Of a DNA stretch of 64,000 nucleotides, positions 55,715-64,000 are shown piece after piece (positions within the stretch are counted from its first letter, which is position 1; every line of letters begins with the position of its first letter). This DNA is from an uncultured Cycloclasticus sp. GTDB lineage: Bacteria > Pseudomonadota > Gammaproteobacteria > Methylococcales > Cycloclasticaceae. The notes below the pieces were generated by a model. That model did no database searches, was not told the DNA's origin, and was given only the letters and a program-made list of their open reading frames with translations. Where the stretch lies: NCBI GenBank assembly GCA_913060865.1, contig CAJXTU010000001.1, positions 372,001-436,000 of the forward strand, written 5' to 3'. The translations under genes and the position numbers were made by a program.

Positions 55715-56917
55715 ATGGCCACTTTTAGCTATAAAGCGGTTAGGCATGACGGCAAAAGAATTAGTGGTAGCCAAGATGCGTTAAATATCTATGATCTAGA
55801 ATCAAAGTTAGAAAAAACGGGGACAGTCCTAATTACCGCAAAAGAAAGGTCTGCGGGACTATTTGCAAGAAAAAAAAAGATAACAAGGCGAGATATTATC
55901 GACTTTTATATTTATATGGAACAAATGCTCGAAGCAGGCATTCCAATTATAGAAGCACTTGTCGATTTTAGAGATGCATTAGAACCAACGCAATTTAAAC
56001 ACGTTATTAATTCACTAATTAGCCAAATAGAAAGTGGTAAATCATTGTCAGATGCCATGGCTGAATACGGTAAGGTGTTTAGTAATTTAATGGTTGAGCT
56101 GGTAAGGGTTGGTGAAATGAGTGGTGAATTGGTCTCAATTTTCGGAGAGCTTAAAACATCATTGATGTGGCAAGATGAATTAATTGCTAAAACTAAAAAA
56201 GTATTAATGTATCCGATGTTTGTTGGCACAGTTGTGTTTGGCGTGCTGTGTTTTATGATGATTTATTTAGTACCGCAAATGGTTGGGTTTATCACTGAAA
56301 TGGGCGGTGAACTGCCCTTCCATACCATCGCATTAATTGCCGTATCGGAATTCTTTGTGGAGTATTGGTATATGTTATTAATAGCCCCAGTTTTGCTATT
56401 TATTGTTACTAAACTTCTTATTAATAAAAACAGTAAAGCCAGGCTGTTATTCGATAAAAATATTTTACAAATACCTTGGTTGGGCCCCATATTAAAAAAA
56501 ATTATATTAGCGCGTTTTTCGACCAATTTTGCGTTGATGTACCGTTCTGGCATCGGTATTTTGGATGCTTTAAAGATTACCAAAGGCGTGGTTGATAATG
56601 AGTTTGTTGCTGGTGAAATAGAGTTTATCCGCTCACAGGTCACAGAAGGTGCGGGTATTGCCGATGCATTTTCTAGAACTGAGCTTTTCCCACCGCTTGT
56701 TATGCGGATGATTCGAGTTGGTGAACAAACAGGTGGCATTGATAAATCTTTAGTGAATGTCAGTTATTTCTTTAATAGGGATGTAGAAGATTCAATTGAG
56801 AAGCTGCAGAGCATGATAGAGCCGGCAATGACCGTTGTTTTGGGTGTTATTTTAGGCTGGGTAATGATGTCTGTGTTAGGCCCCATTTATGATTTGATTG
56901 GAGGACTAGAGCTCTGA
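55715..56917 (+). CDS. mshG: MSHA pilus inner-membrane platform protein MshG
   Basis: The 400-residue GspF/PilC-family protein has two repeated cytoplasmic helical domains (MEQMLEAGIPIIEAL near residue 69; FALMYRSGIGILDALK near 273) and three hydrophobic membrane segments (about 170-190, 215-235, 375-395). It couples the ATPase MshE to pilin polymerisation. It begins 1 base after mshE and ends in a TGATG overlap with the next gene. Confidence 0.93.
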   Translation: MATFSYKAVRHDGKRISGSQDALNIYDLESKLEKTGTVLITAKERSAGLFARKKKITRRDIIDFYIYMEQMLEAGIPIIEALVDFRDALEPTQFKHVINSLISQIESGKSLSDAMAEYGKVFSNLMVELVRVGEMSGELVSIFGELKTSLMWQDELIAKTKKVLMYPMFVGTVVFGVLCFMMIYLVPQMVGFITEMGGELPFHTIALIAVSEFFVEYWYMLLIAPVLLFIVTKLLINKNSKARLLFDKNILQIPWLGPILKKIILARFSTNFALMYRSGIGILDALKITKGVVDNEFVAGEIEFIRSQVTEGAGIADAFSRTELFPPLVMRMIRVGEQTGGIDKSLVNVSYFFNRDVEDSIEKLQSMIEPAMTVVLGVILGWVMMSVLGPIYDLIGGLEL

Positions 56918-58464
56918 TGAATAAAAAATATGCCATTTATTTAAGTGATTCAACCATTGTGCTTTGTACCGTTGGTTCATCGGGCGTCGAGTTATTGCTA
57001 GAAGAGTACGCATCTAATCAAAATTTTGAAGAAAAATGTAAGACGATTCTTGAAAAATATAAAGAGACTAATGTCGACGTTTTTTTAGACTTGATTGGTG
57101 AAGAGTATAAACACGAGTCAATTCCGCATGTGAGGGGTAAAGATGGAGAGCTTTTATTAGCCAGGAAGCAGCAATCATTATTCCCAGGCGCTGATTTAGT
57201 ATGGAAAACGCACGTTAAGCGTGAGAAAACAGGGCGAAAAGATGATGTTTACCTAATGATGGGTATGCAGTTGCCAAAAATGGTAAAGGACGTCTTTAGT
57301 CTATTGATTGAAAACGAATACGCTGTATCTGGTGTCTATTCAATATCTATTTTGGGAACAGAAATTCAGAAAGTGCTACCTGATCTACAGCAATACTTGA
57401 CGATTTCTAGGGTATTAGGCAGGCAACAATCAGACCGGTCATATAGGCAAACATTTACTAAAAATAAAGAAATAGTCATTAGTCGGGTCACACGGGCAAA
57501 AGGTGGCGATATAGACGAAGCAATGGTTTCGCTAATGACTGAGATTGAGCGTATGCATCACTTTCTTAATGGCGCCAAACATTTGGGGGTAAACCATACC
57601 TTAAATGTTATAGGTGCATTGGGGGAGCATGAAAATCGTAAACTTTTAAGTAATAAAGCGGGTAACAATATTGAATTTAGGTATGTTGATCTTTACGAAT
57701 TAGCATCAAAACTAGGGTTAAAACGACCTAAGTCGTTACACAGTTTACCGGAATTGTTAACAAATTTGGCGGTAACCAAACAGGTTAAACCACATTTTAA
57801 GCCTGAAGACTTGTGTGCAAAATTCCAACGAAATTATGTTAGCAGCCTATTGAAAAGAACATCGGTGGCGATTGTTTTATTGGCTGTTATAGGATCGGCA
57901 GGGTTATGGTGGGGTGCTCAAAACAGCAAAGAAGATGTTAAGTACTTACAGGCCCAAATTGAAGCGTTAAATAGTCAACATGAAGATATTGGCACGGAAT
58001 TATCTGGAGAGGAGATTTCACCACAGTTAATGAAAAGCGTTGTCGATGCTTATGATGCTCTATCTAACAATCAATATGCGCCAGAAGATGCGTTGGGGGT
58101 GATTGCAGAAGCCTATATTGGTTTTCATGATATTTCTATCCTGGAAATTACTTGGGTGACAACAAAGTCTAACGAAAGTAATACTCAAGAAGACCAACAA
58201 GAAGCGTTGCTAGACACAATAAAGAAACCTAGGAAATTCGCGATCAAGTTAGGACTTCCTCCATCGTTAAGTGACAGAAAGTTGGTCAATCGTGTGAATA
58301 GTTTCTCAGAATCTTTGCTTAATCATGGAAAAATAACAGAGGTTGAGCAAACCTCCGCAACAATTAATATTCAGAGTAATGCCTCAATGGAAAGGACGGT
58401 TAGTACTGAATCTGAAAATGGAAAACCCATTGAATTTACCTTATTGCTCACGATGAAATTATGA
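56917..58464 (+). CDS. mshI: MSHA biogenesis protein MshI-like (PilM/PilN or GspL type)
   Basis: 515 residues: a cytoplasmic N-terminal domain of actin-like/PilM or GspL character (about 1-300), a transmembrane helix at about 316-334, and a periplasmic coiled-coil and ferredoxin-like part (about 340-515) as in PilN. Position, topology and the following PilO- and PilP-like genes identify it as the MshI inner-membrane assembly component. Sequence similarity to MshI is judged by architecture only. It overlaps mshG by 1 base and mshJ by 4. Confidence 0.75.
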   Translation: MNKKYAIYLSDSTIVLCTVGSSGVELLLEEYASNQNFEEKCKTILEKYKETNVDVFLDLIGEEYKHESIPHVRGKDGELLLARKQQSLFPGADLVWKTHVKREKTGRKDDVYLMMGMQLPKMVKDVFSLLIENEYAVSGVYSISILGTEIQKVLPDLQQYLTISRVLGRQQSDRSYRQTFTKNKEIVISRVTRAKGGDIDEAMVSLMTEIERMHHFLNGAKHLGVNHTLNVIGALGEHENRKLLSNKAGNNIEFRYVDLYELASKLGLKRPKSLHSLPELLTNLAVTKQVKPHFKPEDLCAKFQRNYVSSLLKRTSVAIVLLAVIGSAGLWWGAQNSKEDVKYLQAQIEALNSQHEDIGTELSGEEISPQLMKSVVDAYDALSNNQYAPEDALGVIAEAYIGFHDISILEITWVTTKSNESNTQEDQQEALLDTIKKPRKFAIKLGLPPSLSDRKLVNRVNSFSESLLNHGKITEVEQTSATINIQSNASMERTVSTESENGKPIEFTLLLTMKL

Positions 58465-59108
58465 TTAATACAGAAATAACTAGTACCTGGCAGTCGTTTA
58501 AATTAGAGCTAATATTCCTAATGGGTTCGATCACTCTAGCACTGATTTTGGTAGTTATTTTCTGGGGTGATTATCAAGACGTTGTTACAGAGGAGCAGGC
58601 AATAAACCAACAGCATGAACAACTAAGTCATGATCTTAGTGATTATATTCAAGGCAAAGAGCTATTAAAAGAGGTGGGTGCATCGTTTAAAGCGTTAAAG
58701 GCTCAAGGCTTTTATGGCGATGAGGATAGGCTGGCATTAGTAGAAGCATTAAAGAGAGCGGCTAATAAACTTAAGTTAACCGAATTTAAATACACGATTT
58801 CACCTCAACATAAAATTGAAAGCGCAGGGGCGTATTTTCCAGCAGAATTAAATCTATTAGAAACGACCGTGATTATTGAAGCAGGGCTTTTGCATGATGC
58901 TGACTTAATTAGTATAACGAACGAGCTCTCATCGTACGCTAAAGAGGCATTTATTGTGAAGTCTTGTCAATTAACAAGAGAGCCTTCGGTAAACGTAACC
59001 GAATTAACAAAAAATGTTGGACTTGTTTGCAAGCTAGGTTTTTATAACGTAAAAAATTCAGAAGTTGAATCAGGCGATGAAGAGATAGACTTGGGTGATG
59101 ATATATGA
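58461..59108 (+). CDS. mshJ: MSHA biogenesis protein MshJ-like (PilO type)
   Basis: 215 residues with one N-terminal transmembrane helix (about 14-33), a short coiled coil (about 40-70) and a periplasmic ferredoxin-like domain, the topology of PilO/GspM alignment proteins. Assigned to MshJ from position after the MshI-like gene and from topology; no strong sequence motif supports this alone. It would form the periplasmic link between the inner-membrane platform and the secretin. Confidence 0.7.
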   Translation: MINTEITSTWQSFKLELIFLMGSITLALILVVIFWGDYQDVVTEEQAINQQHEQLSHDLSDYIQGKELLKEVGASFKALKAQGFYGDEDRLALVEALKRAANKLKLTEFKYTISPQHKIESAGAYFPAELNLLETTVIIEAGLLHDADLISITNELSSYAKEAFIVKSCQLTREPSVNVTELTKNVGLVCKLGFYNVKNSEVESGDEEIDLGDDI

Positions 59109-59512
59109 ATAAACGACATGGCTGTTTAGTATGCTTTTTTTTGGTCGTGTTGCCAGTAACTAGTTGGGCGATAGGCGATCTAATGTTATCCATTCAGCAG
59201 CGCGCAAAAATCGATTTAATTCGTTCAAGCGGTGTTCAAACAATAATTGGCGAAACAACGCCGGTAGCAGAAATCAAAGTGAATGGTTTTTACTTTAATA
59301 GCAAAGATGGTCAACATAAGGGGACTGTTTGGGTGAATGGCCAGCAAGTAGGCAATGGATCATTAGACAAAAACAATATCGTCGTAAACGGTTTAAATGA
59401 ATCCACAAAGTTAGTTGATTTGTCAGTAAAAGAGCCCAACATTAAAATACCGTTTAAGGCGGGGCAAGCATTAAATGTTGATAATGGTGACATTCGAGAT
59501 GCGTTCCAATAG
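59105..59512 (+). CDS. mshK: MSHA biogenesis protein MshK-like (PilP/GspC type)
   Basis: 135 residues: signal peptide (cleavage near TSWA), a short linker, and a small beta-rich domain (VAEIKVNGFYFNSKDG, VWVNGQQVGNGSL) like that of MshK and pilus homology-region proteins that contact the secretin. Identification rests on position and size. It overlaps the preceding gene by 4 bases and the following pilin-like gene by 14. Confidence 0.65.
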   Translation: MNKRHGCLVCFFLVVLPVTSWAIGDLMLSIQQRAKIDLIRSSGVQTIIGETTPVAEIKVNGFYFNSKDGQHKGTVWVNGQQVGNGSLDKNNIVVNGLNESTKLVDLSVKEPNIKIPFKAGQALNVDNGDIRDAFQ

Positions 59513-60299
59513 CAAACAAAAAGGCGCGGCGTTAATCATCATCATCACTATATTGGCGTTGATGATTTCATCCGTATTGCTATTTGGGCTAGATAAAAAC
59601 TCACTTAATATCGCGCGGGATAAGAAAACGAGTAAGGCATTAGCTAAAGCGAAAGAGGCACTTATTAATTATGCGTTATTGTCAGATAGATTGCCAGCTT
59701 CGCCAGGTATTGGCTACTTGCCTTGTCCAGATAGAACAGGCGATGGTTTGGCCAATGAGCCGTGTGGCTTAACTGGAGAAAGTGCAGAAGGCTGGTTGCC
59801 ATGGCAGACACTGGGAGAAAAACCACTCTATGATAAAAATAAAAGCTGTTTGCGCTATGTGGTATCAGGTAACTATAAGATAAACCCAGCATCAGTTTTA
59901 AGTAAGTTACCGCCTACTCAGGGGCATTTCGTTATTCATAATGCAAGCAACTCCGCTATTGTAGGTACTTCGTCCGCTAGCTATGCTTTGGCTGTTGTAT
60001 TTGCTCCACATAAACTAGTGGCAGGTCAAAATAGAAGCATAGGTGGAGGCGCTAAAACCACCTGTGGTAGTTCATCAGTTGGAGCGCCAATTAATGCAGC
60101 ATCTAATTTGTTGGACACACTTAATAATGTTAACAATGCAAACGGCACCTACACTGGCCCGGGTGTGCCTGGTAATAATGCATTGCCAACCAGCACAGCG
60201 TCTGTCTTTATGCAGGCAAATACACAAGCCAATTTTAACGATGCATTAATATGGATTAGCCCCCAAAATTTTGCAAACGTATACGCGAGGATGCCATGA
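59499..60299 (+). CDS. Pilin-like protein with PilX-type N terminus and LPCPD motif
   Basis: About 266 residues from the ATG at 59499. The N terminus KQKGAALIIIITILALMIS has the Lys/Gln-Lys-Gly-Ala-Ala-Leu form of minor pilins of the PilX/MshP kind, not the GFTLVE type. It is followed by a helix (AKAKEALINYALLS) and a globular part beginning GYLPCPDRTGDGLANEPCG. Cysteines may pair. It lies first in a set of three pilin-like genes. Probably a minor pilin or pilus-tip protein. It overlaps mshK by 14 bases. Confidence 0.7.
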   Translation: MRSNSKQKGAALIIIITILALMISSVLLFGLDKNSLNIARDKKTSKALAKAKEALINYALLSDRLPASPGIGYLPCPDRTGDGLANEPCGLTGESAEGWLPWQTLGEKPLYDKNKSCLRYVVSGNYKINPASVLSKLPPTQGHFVIHNASNSAIVGTSSASYALAVVFAPHKLVAGQNRSIGGGAKTTCGSSSVGAPINAASNLLDTLNNVNNANGTYTGPGVPGNNALPTSTASVFMQANTQANFNDALIWISPQNFANVYARMP

Positions 60300-60964
60300 A
60301 GCTTCATCAAACCAATCAACAAACAGGGTTCACTATCGTAGAAATAGCGATAGTTTTATTGATATTTGGGTTGATTGTTGGTGGCATTATGGGGCCGTTA
60401 CAAATCCAGCTAGACAATATGGATCGTCGTGAAACGGTACAAACGATAGAAACAACTAAAGAGGCTGTTATTGGATTTGCCTTGAGAAATGGCCGAGTGC
60501 CATGCCCCGATACAACAGGAGATGGTCAAGAGAATAACCCAGGGGGTAACTGCAGTAGTGCTGGTGGTTCAGTGCCTTGGGTTACGCTAGGCGTTAACTC
60601 GGTTGATGCATGGAAGCAACCGCTCACTTACCGAGTGGATACGCGTTTTGCTGATAATACCGATGGTACAGGCTGCCCTGATGCCAATGTACCGGGTATT
60701 TCATTTGAAATGTGTTCAACGGGTAACATTACTATTCGGGCAACCAGTGCAGGTGCTTTAGTAGCGGCTAATGTACCTGTGGTTATTGTGTCACACGGTG
60801 ATAATTGGGTGGCAGCAGGCGATGTAAATGAACAAGAAAACTCAGATAATGACGCTAGCTTTGTTGATAAAAACCATATAAATCAAGGGTATGATGATTT
60901 GGTTGGCTGGATAAATATCAATAACCTAATTGGTAAAATGGTTGCTGCAAATAAGTTACCTTAA
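60296..60964 (+). CDS. Type IV prepilin with VPCPD motif
   Basis: 222 residues with a class III prepilin signal: Gln-Thr-Gly before FTIVEIAIVLLIFGLI, with Glu at +5. Cleavage by prepilin peptidase is expected at residue 11. The globular head begins NGRVPCPDTTGDGQ and contains GNWV-type loops and four cysteines. It shares the PCPDxTGDG segment with the preceding protein, so the two are related. It overlaps the preceding gene by 4 bases. MSHA minor-pilin identity (B, C, D or O) cannot be fixed. Confidence 0.75.
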   Translation: MKLHQTNQQTGFTIVEIAIVLLIFGLIVGGIMGPLQIQLDNMDRRETVQTIETTKEAVIGFALRNGRVPCPDTTGDGQENNPGGNCSSAGGSVPWVTLGVNSVDAWKQPLTYRVDTRFADNTDGTGCPDANVPGISFEMCSTGNITIRATSAGALVAANVPVVIVSHGDNWVAAGDVNEQENSDNDASFVDKNHINQGYDDLVGWININNLIGKMVAANKLP

Positions 60965-61045
60965 AAGCTTGTACTTTAGAAAACATCAACTATCTTTAAG
61001 AATAACCATAGCAGGTTAATGAATTTAATTATTGAAGGTAAAGAT

Positions 61046-61609
61046 ATGAATACGAAGCAACAGGGTTTTACATTGGTAGAAATAGCTATTGTACTGGTGA
61101 TTATCGGCTTATTATTAGGCGGTGTACTAAAAGGCCAAGAAATGATTAAGAGTGCTAAAGTTAAATCACAAATGCAGCAAATAGATGGTATTTCTGCGGC
61201 TTTTAATACCTACCAGGATAAGTATGGGGCAATGCCGGGTGATGATGCTAACGCGGCAGCTAATACAGGTGTCGCAGGTTTAGCTGCAGGTAATGGTAAT
61301 GGCGATATTAGTCGTGCAGAGGGTAACGCCCGTGTATGGCAGCATCTTGAAGGCGCTAATTTACTTGCAGGTTATACACCGGGAGCAAATGGTCGTTTTT
61401 TAAATAAATACGGTCAGCAAACATTTGTCGATTCAAATTATGCAGGTTTATCAGGAGCTATTGTTTGTACATCCGTACCTAATGATGTAGCCGTAGAAAT
61501 CGATCGTAAAATAGACAATGGTGATGGTGCTTCAGGCTCAATGCGTAGACATAATCAAACAGCTTATCCTGCAACGGCGGGTAATAGCTGGATTTGTACC
61601 GCTGCATAG
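61046..61609 (+). CDS. Type IV prepilin, candidate major MSHA-like pilin
   Basis: 187 residues from the ATG at 61046 (GAAGG upstream): leader MNTKQQG, then FTLVEIAIVLVIIGLLLGG, the classical class III prepilin N terminus with Glu at +5. A helical spine (KVKSQMQQIDGISAAFNTYQ) and a Gly/Asn/Ala-rich head follow, with a likely C-terminal disulfide (Cys in AIVCTS and WICTA). It has its own ribosome-binding site after an 81-base gap and a terminator behind it, as expected for a highly expressed major pilin. Confidence 0.75.
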   Translation: MNTKQQGFTLVEIAIVLVIIGLLLGGVLKGQEMIKSAKVKSQMQQIDGISAAFNTYQDKYGAMPGDDANAAANTGVAGLAAGNGNGDISRAEGNARVWQHLEGANLLAGYTPGANGRFLNKYGQQTFVDSNYAGLSGAIVCTSVPNDVAVEIDRKIDNGDGASGSMRRHNQTAYPATAGNSWICTAA

Positions 61610-61640
61610 TTTGGGTTGATTCTTACTTAAGTTAAAACGA

Positions 61641-61674
61641 AACCTTCTTAGTCTTTGACTTAGAAGGTTTTTTT
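61641..61674 (+). terminator. Rho-independent terminator after the prepilin gene
   Basis: An 8-bp stem AACCTTCT with AGAAGGTT, continued after one mismatch by four more pairs to a 3-base loop, followed by TTTTTT. It lies 31 bases after the prepilin stop and before the PilZ gene. Confidence 0.85.
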
Positions 61675-61701
61675 ATAAAATTAAATTATTCGAGCAATGA
61701 C

Positions 61702-62415
61702 ATGGATAACCGTCGACAAGATAAACGTTTACATTTGCCTGATTTACAAATTAAGGTAAAAAAAATTGGTTTGGCTGAAGGTGATAAGTTCATCAATTGT
61801 AAACCGGTTGATGTTAGTTTTAATGGGTTGGCTTTTTCGAGCGATAACTTAAAATTGGATTTGTTGCAGAAAATACAAATTCAGTTATCTTTCGGGCATA
61901 GGACGATAGAAGGCAGTGCGGTTATTTGCCATATTGAGAAAACACAAGGTCTGGTTCGTTATGGGGTTTTATATATTGATATAAAGCCTTCATTGGAAGA
62001 AACGTTCAGTTTGGACAGTCTAACATCAGCAATGATAGAAGATGTGGCTGTTAATATGGCAGATAATGCCGTTGTTGGTAGCGCTTTAAGTGAAGTAGAT
62101 GAATTAATCAGGAAGGGACAAATTATACTATTTGATGGGGTGCAAGCCTTTAGGCTTAGGCTCGCAAGTATAGTGGGTGAGGGTTACCCATTAGATGAAC
62201 TATTTGAGTTTTCGCCAAGCACTATGTCGGTAACTGTTCCATTAATAACTACTGATGGGGTTACCCTAGAAAAGAGAACGTTATCGCCTGTAATGTCCTC
62301 AGCTCAGCATAAAGTAGTATTTGAGGCGAGTGATGGTGAGCAATTCGATAGTATCTTGGATGTGCTGCAGAGCTTGAGTGATACTTTTCAAACGTTGTTG
62401 GCTAAAAAAACTTAG
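61702..62415 (+). CDS. PilZ domain protein
   Basis: The 237-residue protein has the c-di-GMP-binding PilZ signature at its N terminus: RRQDKR (Arg5 and Arg9 of RxxxR) and DVSFNG near residue 37 (D/NxSxxG). A PilZ beta-barrel extends to about residue 110, followed by an alpha-helical C-terminal region without recognisable catalytic motif. Placed directly after the pilus cluster, it is a good candidate for a c-di-GMP-dependent regulator of pilus or surface behaviour, alongside the MshE N-terminal domain. It is separated from the pilins by a terminator and so is probably transcribed separately. Confidence 0.85.
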   Translation: MDNRRQDKRLHLPDLQIKVKKIGLAEGDKFINCKPVDVSFNGLAFSSDNLKLDLLQKIQIQLSFGHRTIEGSAVICHIEKTQGLVRYGVLYIDIKPSLEETFSLDSLTSAMIEDVAVNMADNAVVGSALSEVDELIRKGQIILFDGVQAFRLRLASIVGEGYPLDELFEFSPSTMSVTVPLITTDGVTLEKRTLSPVMSSAQHKVVFEASDGEQFDSILDVLQSLSDTFQTLLAKKT

Positions 62416-62419
62416 TATT

Positions 62420-62827
62420 TTAGCCAGCTGGCGGCATTTGCTCAAACTCGATTGTTTCAGCATCATCATTTAACCATGCCATTTTAGATCGAAAAAAATA
62501 TTAATGGCAGGTTTAAAAGAACGGGTGTCATCTAAGGTGACGGCTTTTATAATCGCTAAATCAAGCATTGCATCAGCTTCTGAGTATAGAGGAGAGCCAC
62601 ATCGGTTACAAAAACAACGGCGTAAATCTTGGCCACTGTCACCTTTATCTATGTAAGGTGTCAACATCAACGCTAAATTGATTTGACGCGACAACTATAT
62701 TCAAAGAATATGCTGTTCCTGAGGTTTTCTGGCAATGCGTGCAATGGCGTGCGGCAGACATAGTAGGGTCGCCAGAGATTTCATATTTGATAGAGCCAAA
62801 AAGTCTTTGGTCGGCCCTCTTTATTAT
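62420..62827 (-). pseudogene. Decayed GFA (CENP-V/GFA) family zinc protein
   Basis: Fragments of a GFA-family protein appear in three successive frames on the minus strand: GSIKYEISGDPTMSA and HCTHCQKTSG; then YIDKGDSGQ, CNRCGSPLYSEADAM and LDDTRSFKPAINIFF; then KMAWLND ending EFEQMPPAG at 62420. The first frameshift is near 62650-62660. The second is at a run of seven A (62492-62498). The expected start codon is ATA, and several zinc cysteines are lost (RLFG for CxCG, RHCTHC for CHCTHC). A single sequencing error cannot explain all of this. Intact homologues detoxify or bind small thiol adducts; this copy is not functional. Confidence 0.8.
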
Positions 62828-62838
62828 TGAATAATTGT

Positions 62839-63702
62839 TCAAACAAATACGATACAACGATTCTTATAGACTAATACTTCACGCATAAGATGATGTCGGA
62901 TAGCGCGGGATAATACAATTTTTTCGTTATCTTGGCCTTTGCGTTTTAGATCGTCGATATTATCGTTATGCCTGATGCGTACGATATCTTGTTCGATGAT
63001 TGGACCAGCATCTAATTCAGTGGTGACATAATGGCTCGTAGCGCCAATGATTTTTACACCCCTTTCATGAGCTGAATGGTACGGTTTCGCGCCCGGAAAC
63101 GCAGGTAAGAAAGAATGATGAATATTAATGATTTGATGAGGATAGTGATCTATAAAATTAGCACTTAATATTTGCATATAGCGAGCTAGAACCACGGTAT
63201 CTATTTGGTGCTCGGCGAGTAAACCAAGCTGTCTTTTTTCTTGCTGCTGTTTGTTGTCGGCAGTTATGGGTATGTGATGAAAAGCAATGCCTGCATTTTC
63301 AGCAAGTGATTGGTAATTATTATGGTTGCTGATGATGAGCGGGATTTCAACGTCCCACTCACCTGACTGGTACCGAGAAAGAATATCGAATAGACAATGT
63401 CCATGTTGCGAAACGAAAAGAGCGAGCTTGGGCTTAACATCAGAAAATGCAATTTGCCAGTTCATCTTAAGTGCTGAACCAACTTGTTCTGCAAAGATTT
63501 GTTGGATGGACTCGCGGTTGATAGAAAAGTTATCTAACTGCCATTCAACGCGCATAAAGAAGTGTTTATCTGCCGTATCAACGTGCTGTTCTAAGTCAAC
63601 AATGTTGCCGTTATTGTTAGCGAGAAAGTCAGTTACCTTTGCAATGATGCCGGGTTGATCAGGGCACTCTGCTAATAAGGTGGCGGTTGTTTGCTTGTTC
63701 AA
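62839..63702 (-). CDS. purU: Formyltetrahydrofolate deformylase
   Basis: 287 residues: an N-terminal ACT domain (ATLLAECPDQPGIIAKVTDFL) and a C-terminal formyltransferase-like domain with INIHHSFLPAFPGAKPY (near residue 192) and the catalytic Asp in the SHYVTTELDAGPIIEQ segment. It hydrolyses 10-formyl-THF to THF and formate, balancing one-carbon pools. The ATG at 63702 lies 13 bases after the HIT gene stop, suggesting a shared transcript. Confidence 0.95.
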   Translation of the reverse strand: MNKQTTATLLAECPDQPGIIAKVTDFLANNNGNIVDLEQHVDTADKHFFMRVEWQLDNFSINRESIQQIFAEQVGSALKMNWQIAFSDVKPKLALFVSQHGHCLFDILSRYQSGEWDVEIPLIISNHNNYQSLAENAGIAFHHIPITADNKQQQEKRQLGLLAEHQIDTVVLARYMQILSANFIDHYPHQIINIHHSFLPAFPGAKPYHSAHERGVKIIGATSHYVTTELDAGPIIEQDIVRIRHNDNIDDLKRKGQDNEKIVLSRAIRHHLMREVLVYKNRCIVFV

Positions 63703-63715
63703 AATGAGTCCCGTT

Positions 63716-64000
63716 TTAGCCGATTTGTTGTTTGTGTGTAAAACCCAAATTATTGAGCAGTTGGTGTGTTTTATGAATACGTTCTTTTAGTGAAGGTTCG
63801 CTGTAAGCTTTAGCGCTGGCATACCCCCAGATTGGGTTTGGCCATGCAATATCATTTTTATAGCGCACAATATGATGAAGGTGCAATTGGGGGACCATAT
63901 TTCCTAACGCGGCAATGTTCATTTTGTCCGCAGCAAATTCTTTACTCAACGCATGACTCAGTTGTAAAGACTCATGTTGTAGCATTTGTTGGTCGAGTTT
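63716..64000 (-). CDS. HIT-family protein, C-terminal part
   Basis: The open frame continues off the right edge (95 residues seen, with no natural start; the Met at 63985 is probably internal). The histidine triad is read as QLHLHHIVR near the middle, preceded by MNIAALGNMVP and followed by AWPNPIWG, which is typical of bacterial HIT nucleotide hydrolases or transferases of the small 140-residue class. Such proteins cleave AMP-linked substrates. It is upstream of purU on the same strand. Confidence 0.85.
   Translation of the reverse strand, partial: KLDQQMLQHESLQLSHALSKEFAADKMNIAALGNMVPQLHLHHIVRYKNDIAWPNPIWGYASAKAYSEPSLKERIHKTHQLLNNLGFTHKQQIG

Overview
The window reads as chromosome of a free-living, probably marine gammaproteobacterium of moderate to low GC. 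Evidence for this is the coaBC-dut-algC-argB gene order known from Pseudomonas, a three-gene aceE-aceF-lpd operon with a lipoyl domain on E3, an MSHA-type IV pilus cluster, MotY, and a XylM-type hydroxylase next to a Rieske ring-hydroxylating oxygenase. This mix recalls aromatic-hydrocarbon degraders such as Cycloclasticus. That genus is a guess from memory, not a database result. Coding density is high and no transposase, phage gene, tRNA, rRNA or CRISPR array was seen.

Layout. 1-16090 is housekeeping: FemAB-like protein (cut by the left edge), MOSC protein, Rsd, two Nudix hydrolases, YehS-like protein, Ogt, then a compact minus-strand run (DUF6524, DegQ-like protease, MoaB, DUF423, PepN). 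It is followed by a 1484-residue protein (cyclic-nucleotide-binding and rhodanese domains plus a coiled coil of about 1,080 residues) overlapping a small Rieske ferredoxin, then rpmB-rpmG and radC. 16342-31756 holds coaBC-dut-algC-argB, a DUF4124 protein, the pyruvate dehydrogenase operon, an esterase, MotY and ArgG.

31757-34922 is a regulatory-rich stretch around a TonB receptor that keeps the CxxxM and HxM residues of the OprC/NosA copper receptors. Its 379-bp upstream gap holds a CsoR-like palindrome, two inverted copies of a 17-bp palindromic site, and a possible minus-strand small RNA ending in a canonical terminator. 34923-43945 is an aromatic-degradation island: two paralogous zinc alcohol dehydrogenases, Rieske oxygenase alpha and beta, a XylM/AlkB-family hydroxylase, an extradiol dioxygenase, an ACMSD-like decarboxylase and a FadL/TodX-like porin. 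Together they suggest methyl-group oxidation of an alkylbenzene to a benzoate, dihydroxylation, 3,4-ring cleavage of a 2,3-dihydroxybenzoate, and decarboxylation of the 3-carboxymuconate semialdehyde-type product. Reductase, ferredoxin, aldehyde dehydrogenase, diol dehydrogenase, hydrolase and regulator are not in the window.

43948-49636 holds thiE-thiD, metH, a glutaredoxin-like protein and a small membrane protein. 49647-62415 is the MSHA-like pilus cluster (M, L, N, E, G, I, J, K, then three pilin-like genes and a PilZ protein), with two likely c-di-GMP inputs. 62420-64000 holds a decayed GFA-family pseudogene, purU and the C-terminal part of a HIT-family gene that runs off the right edge.
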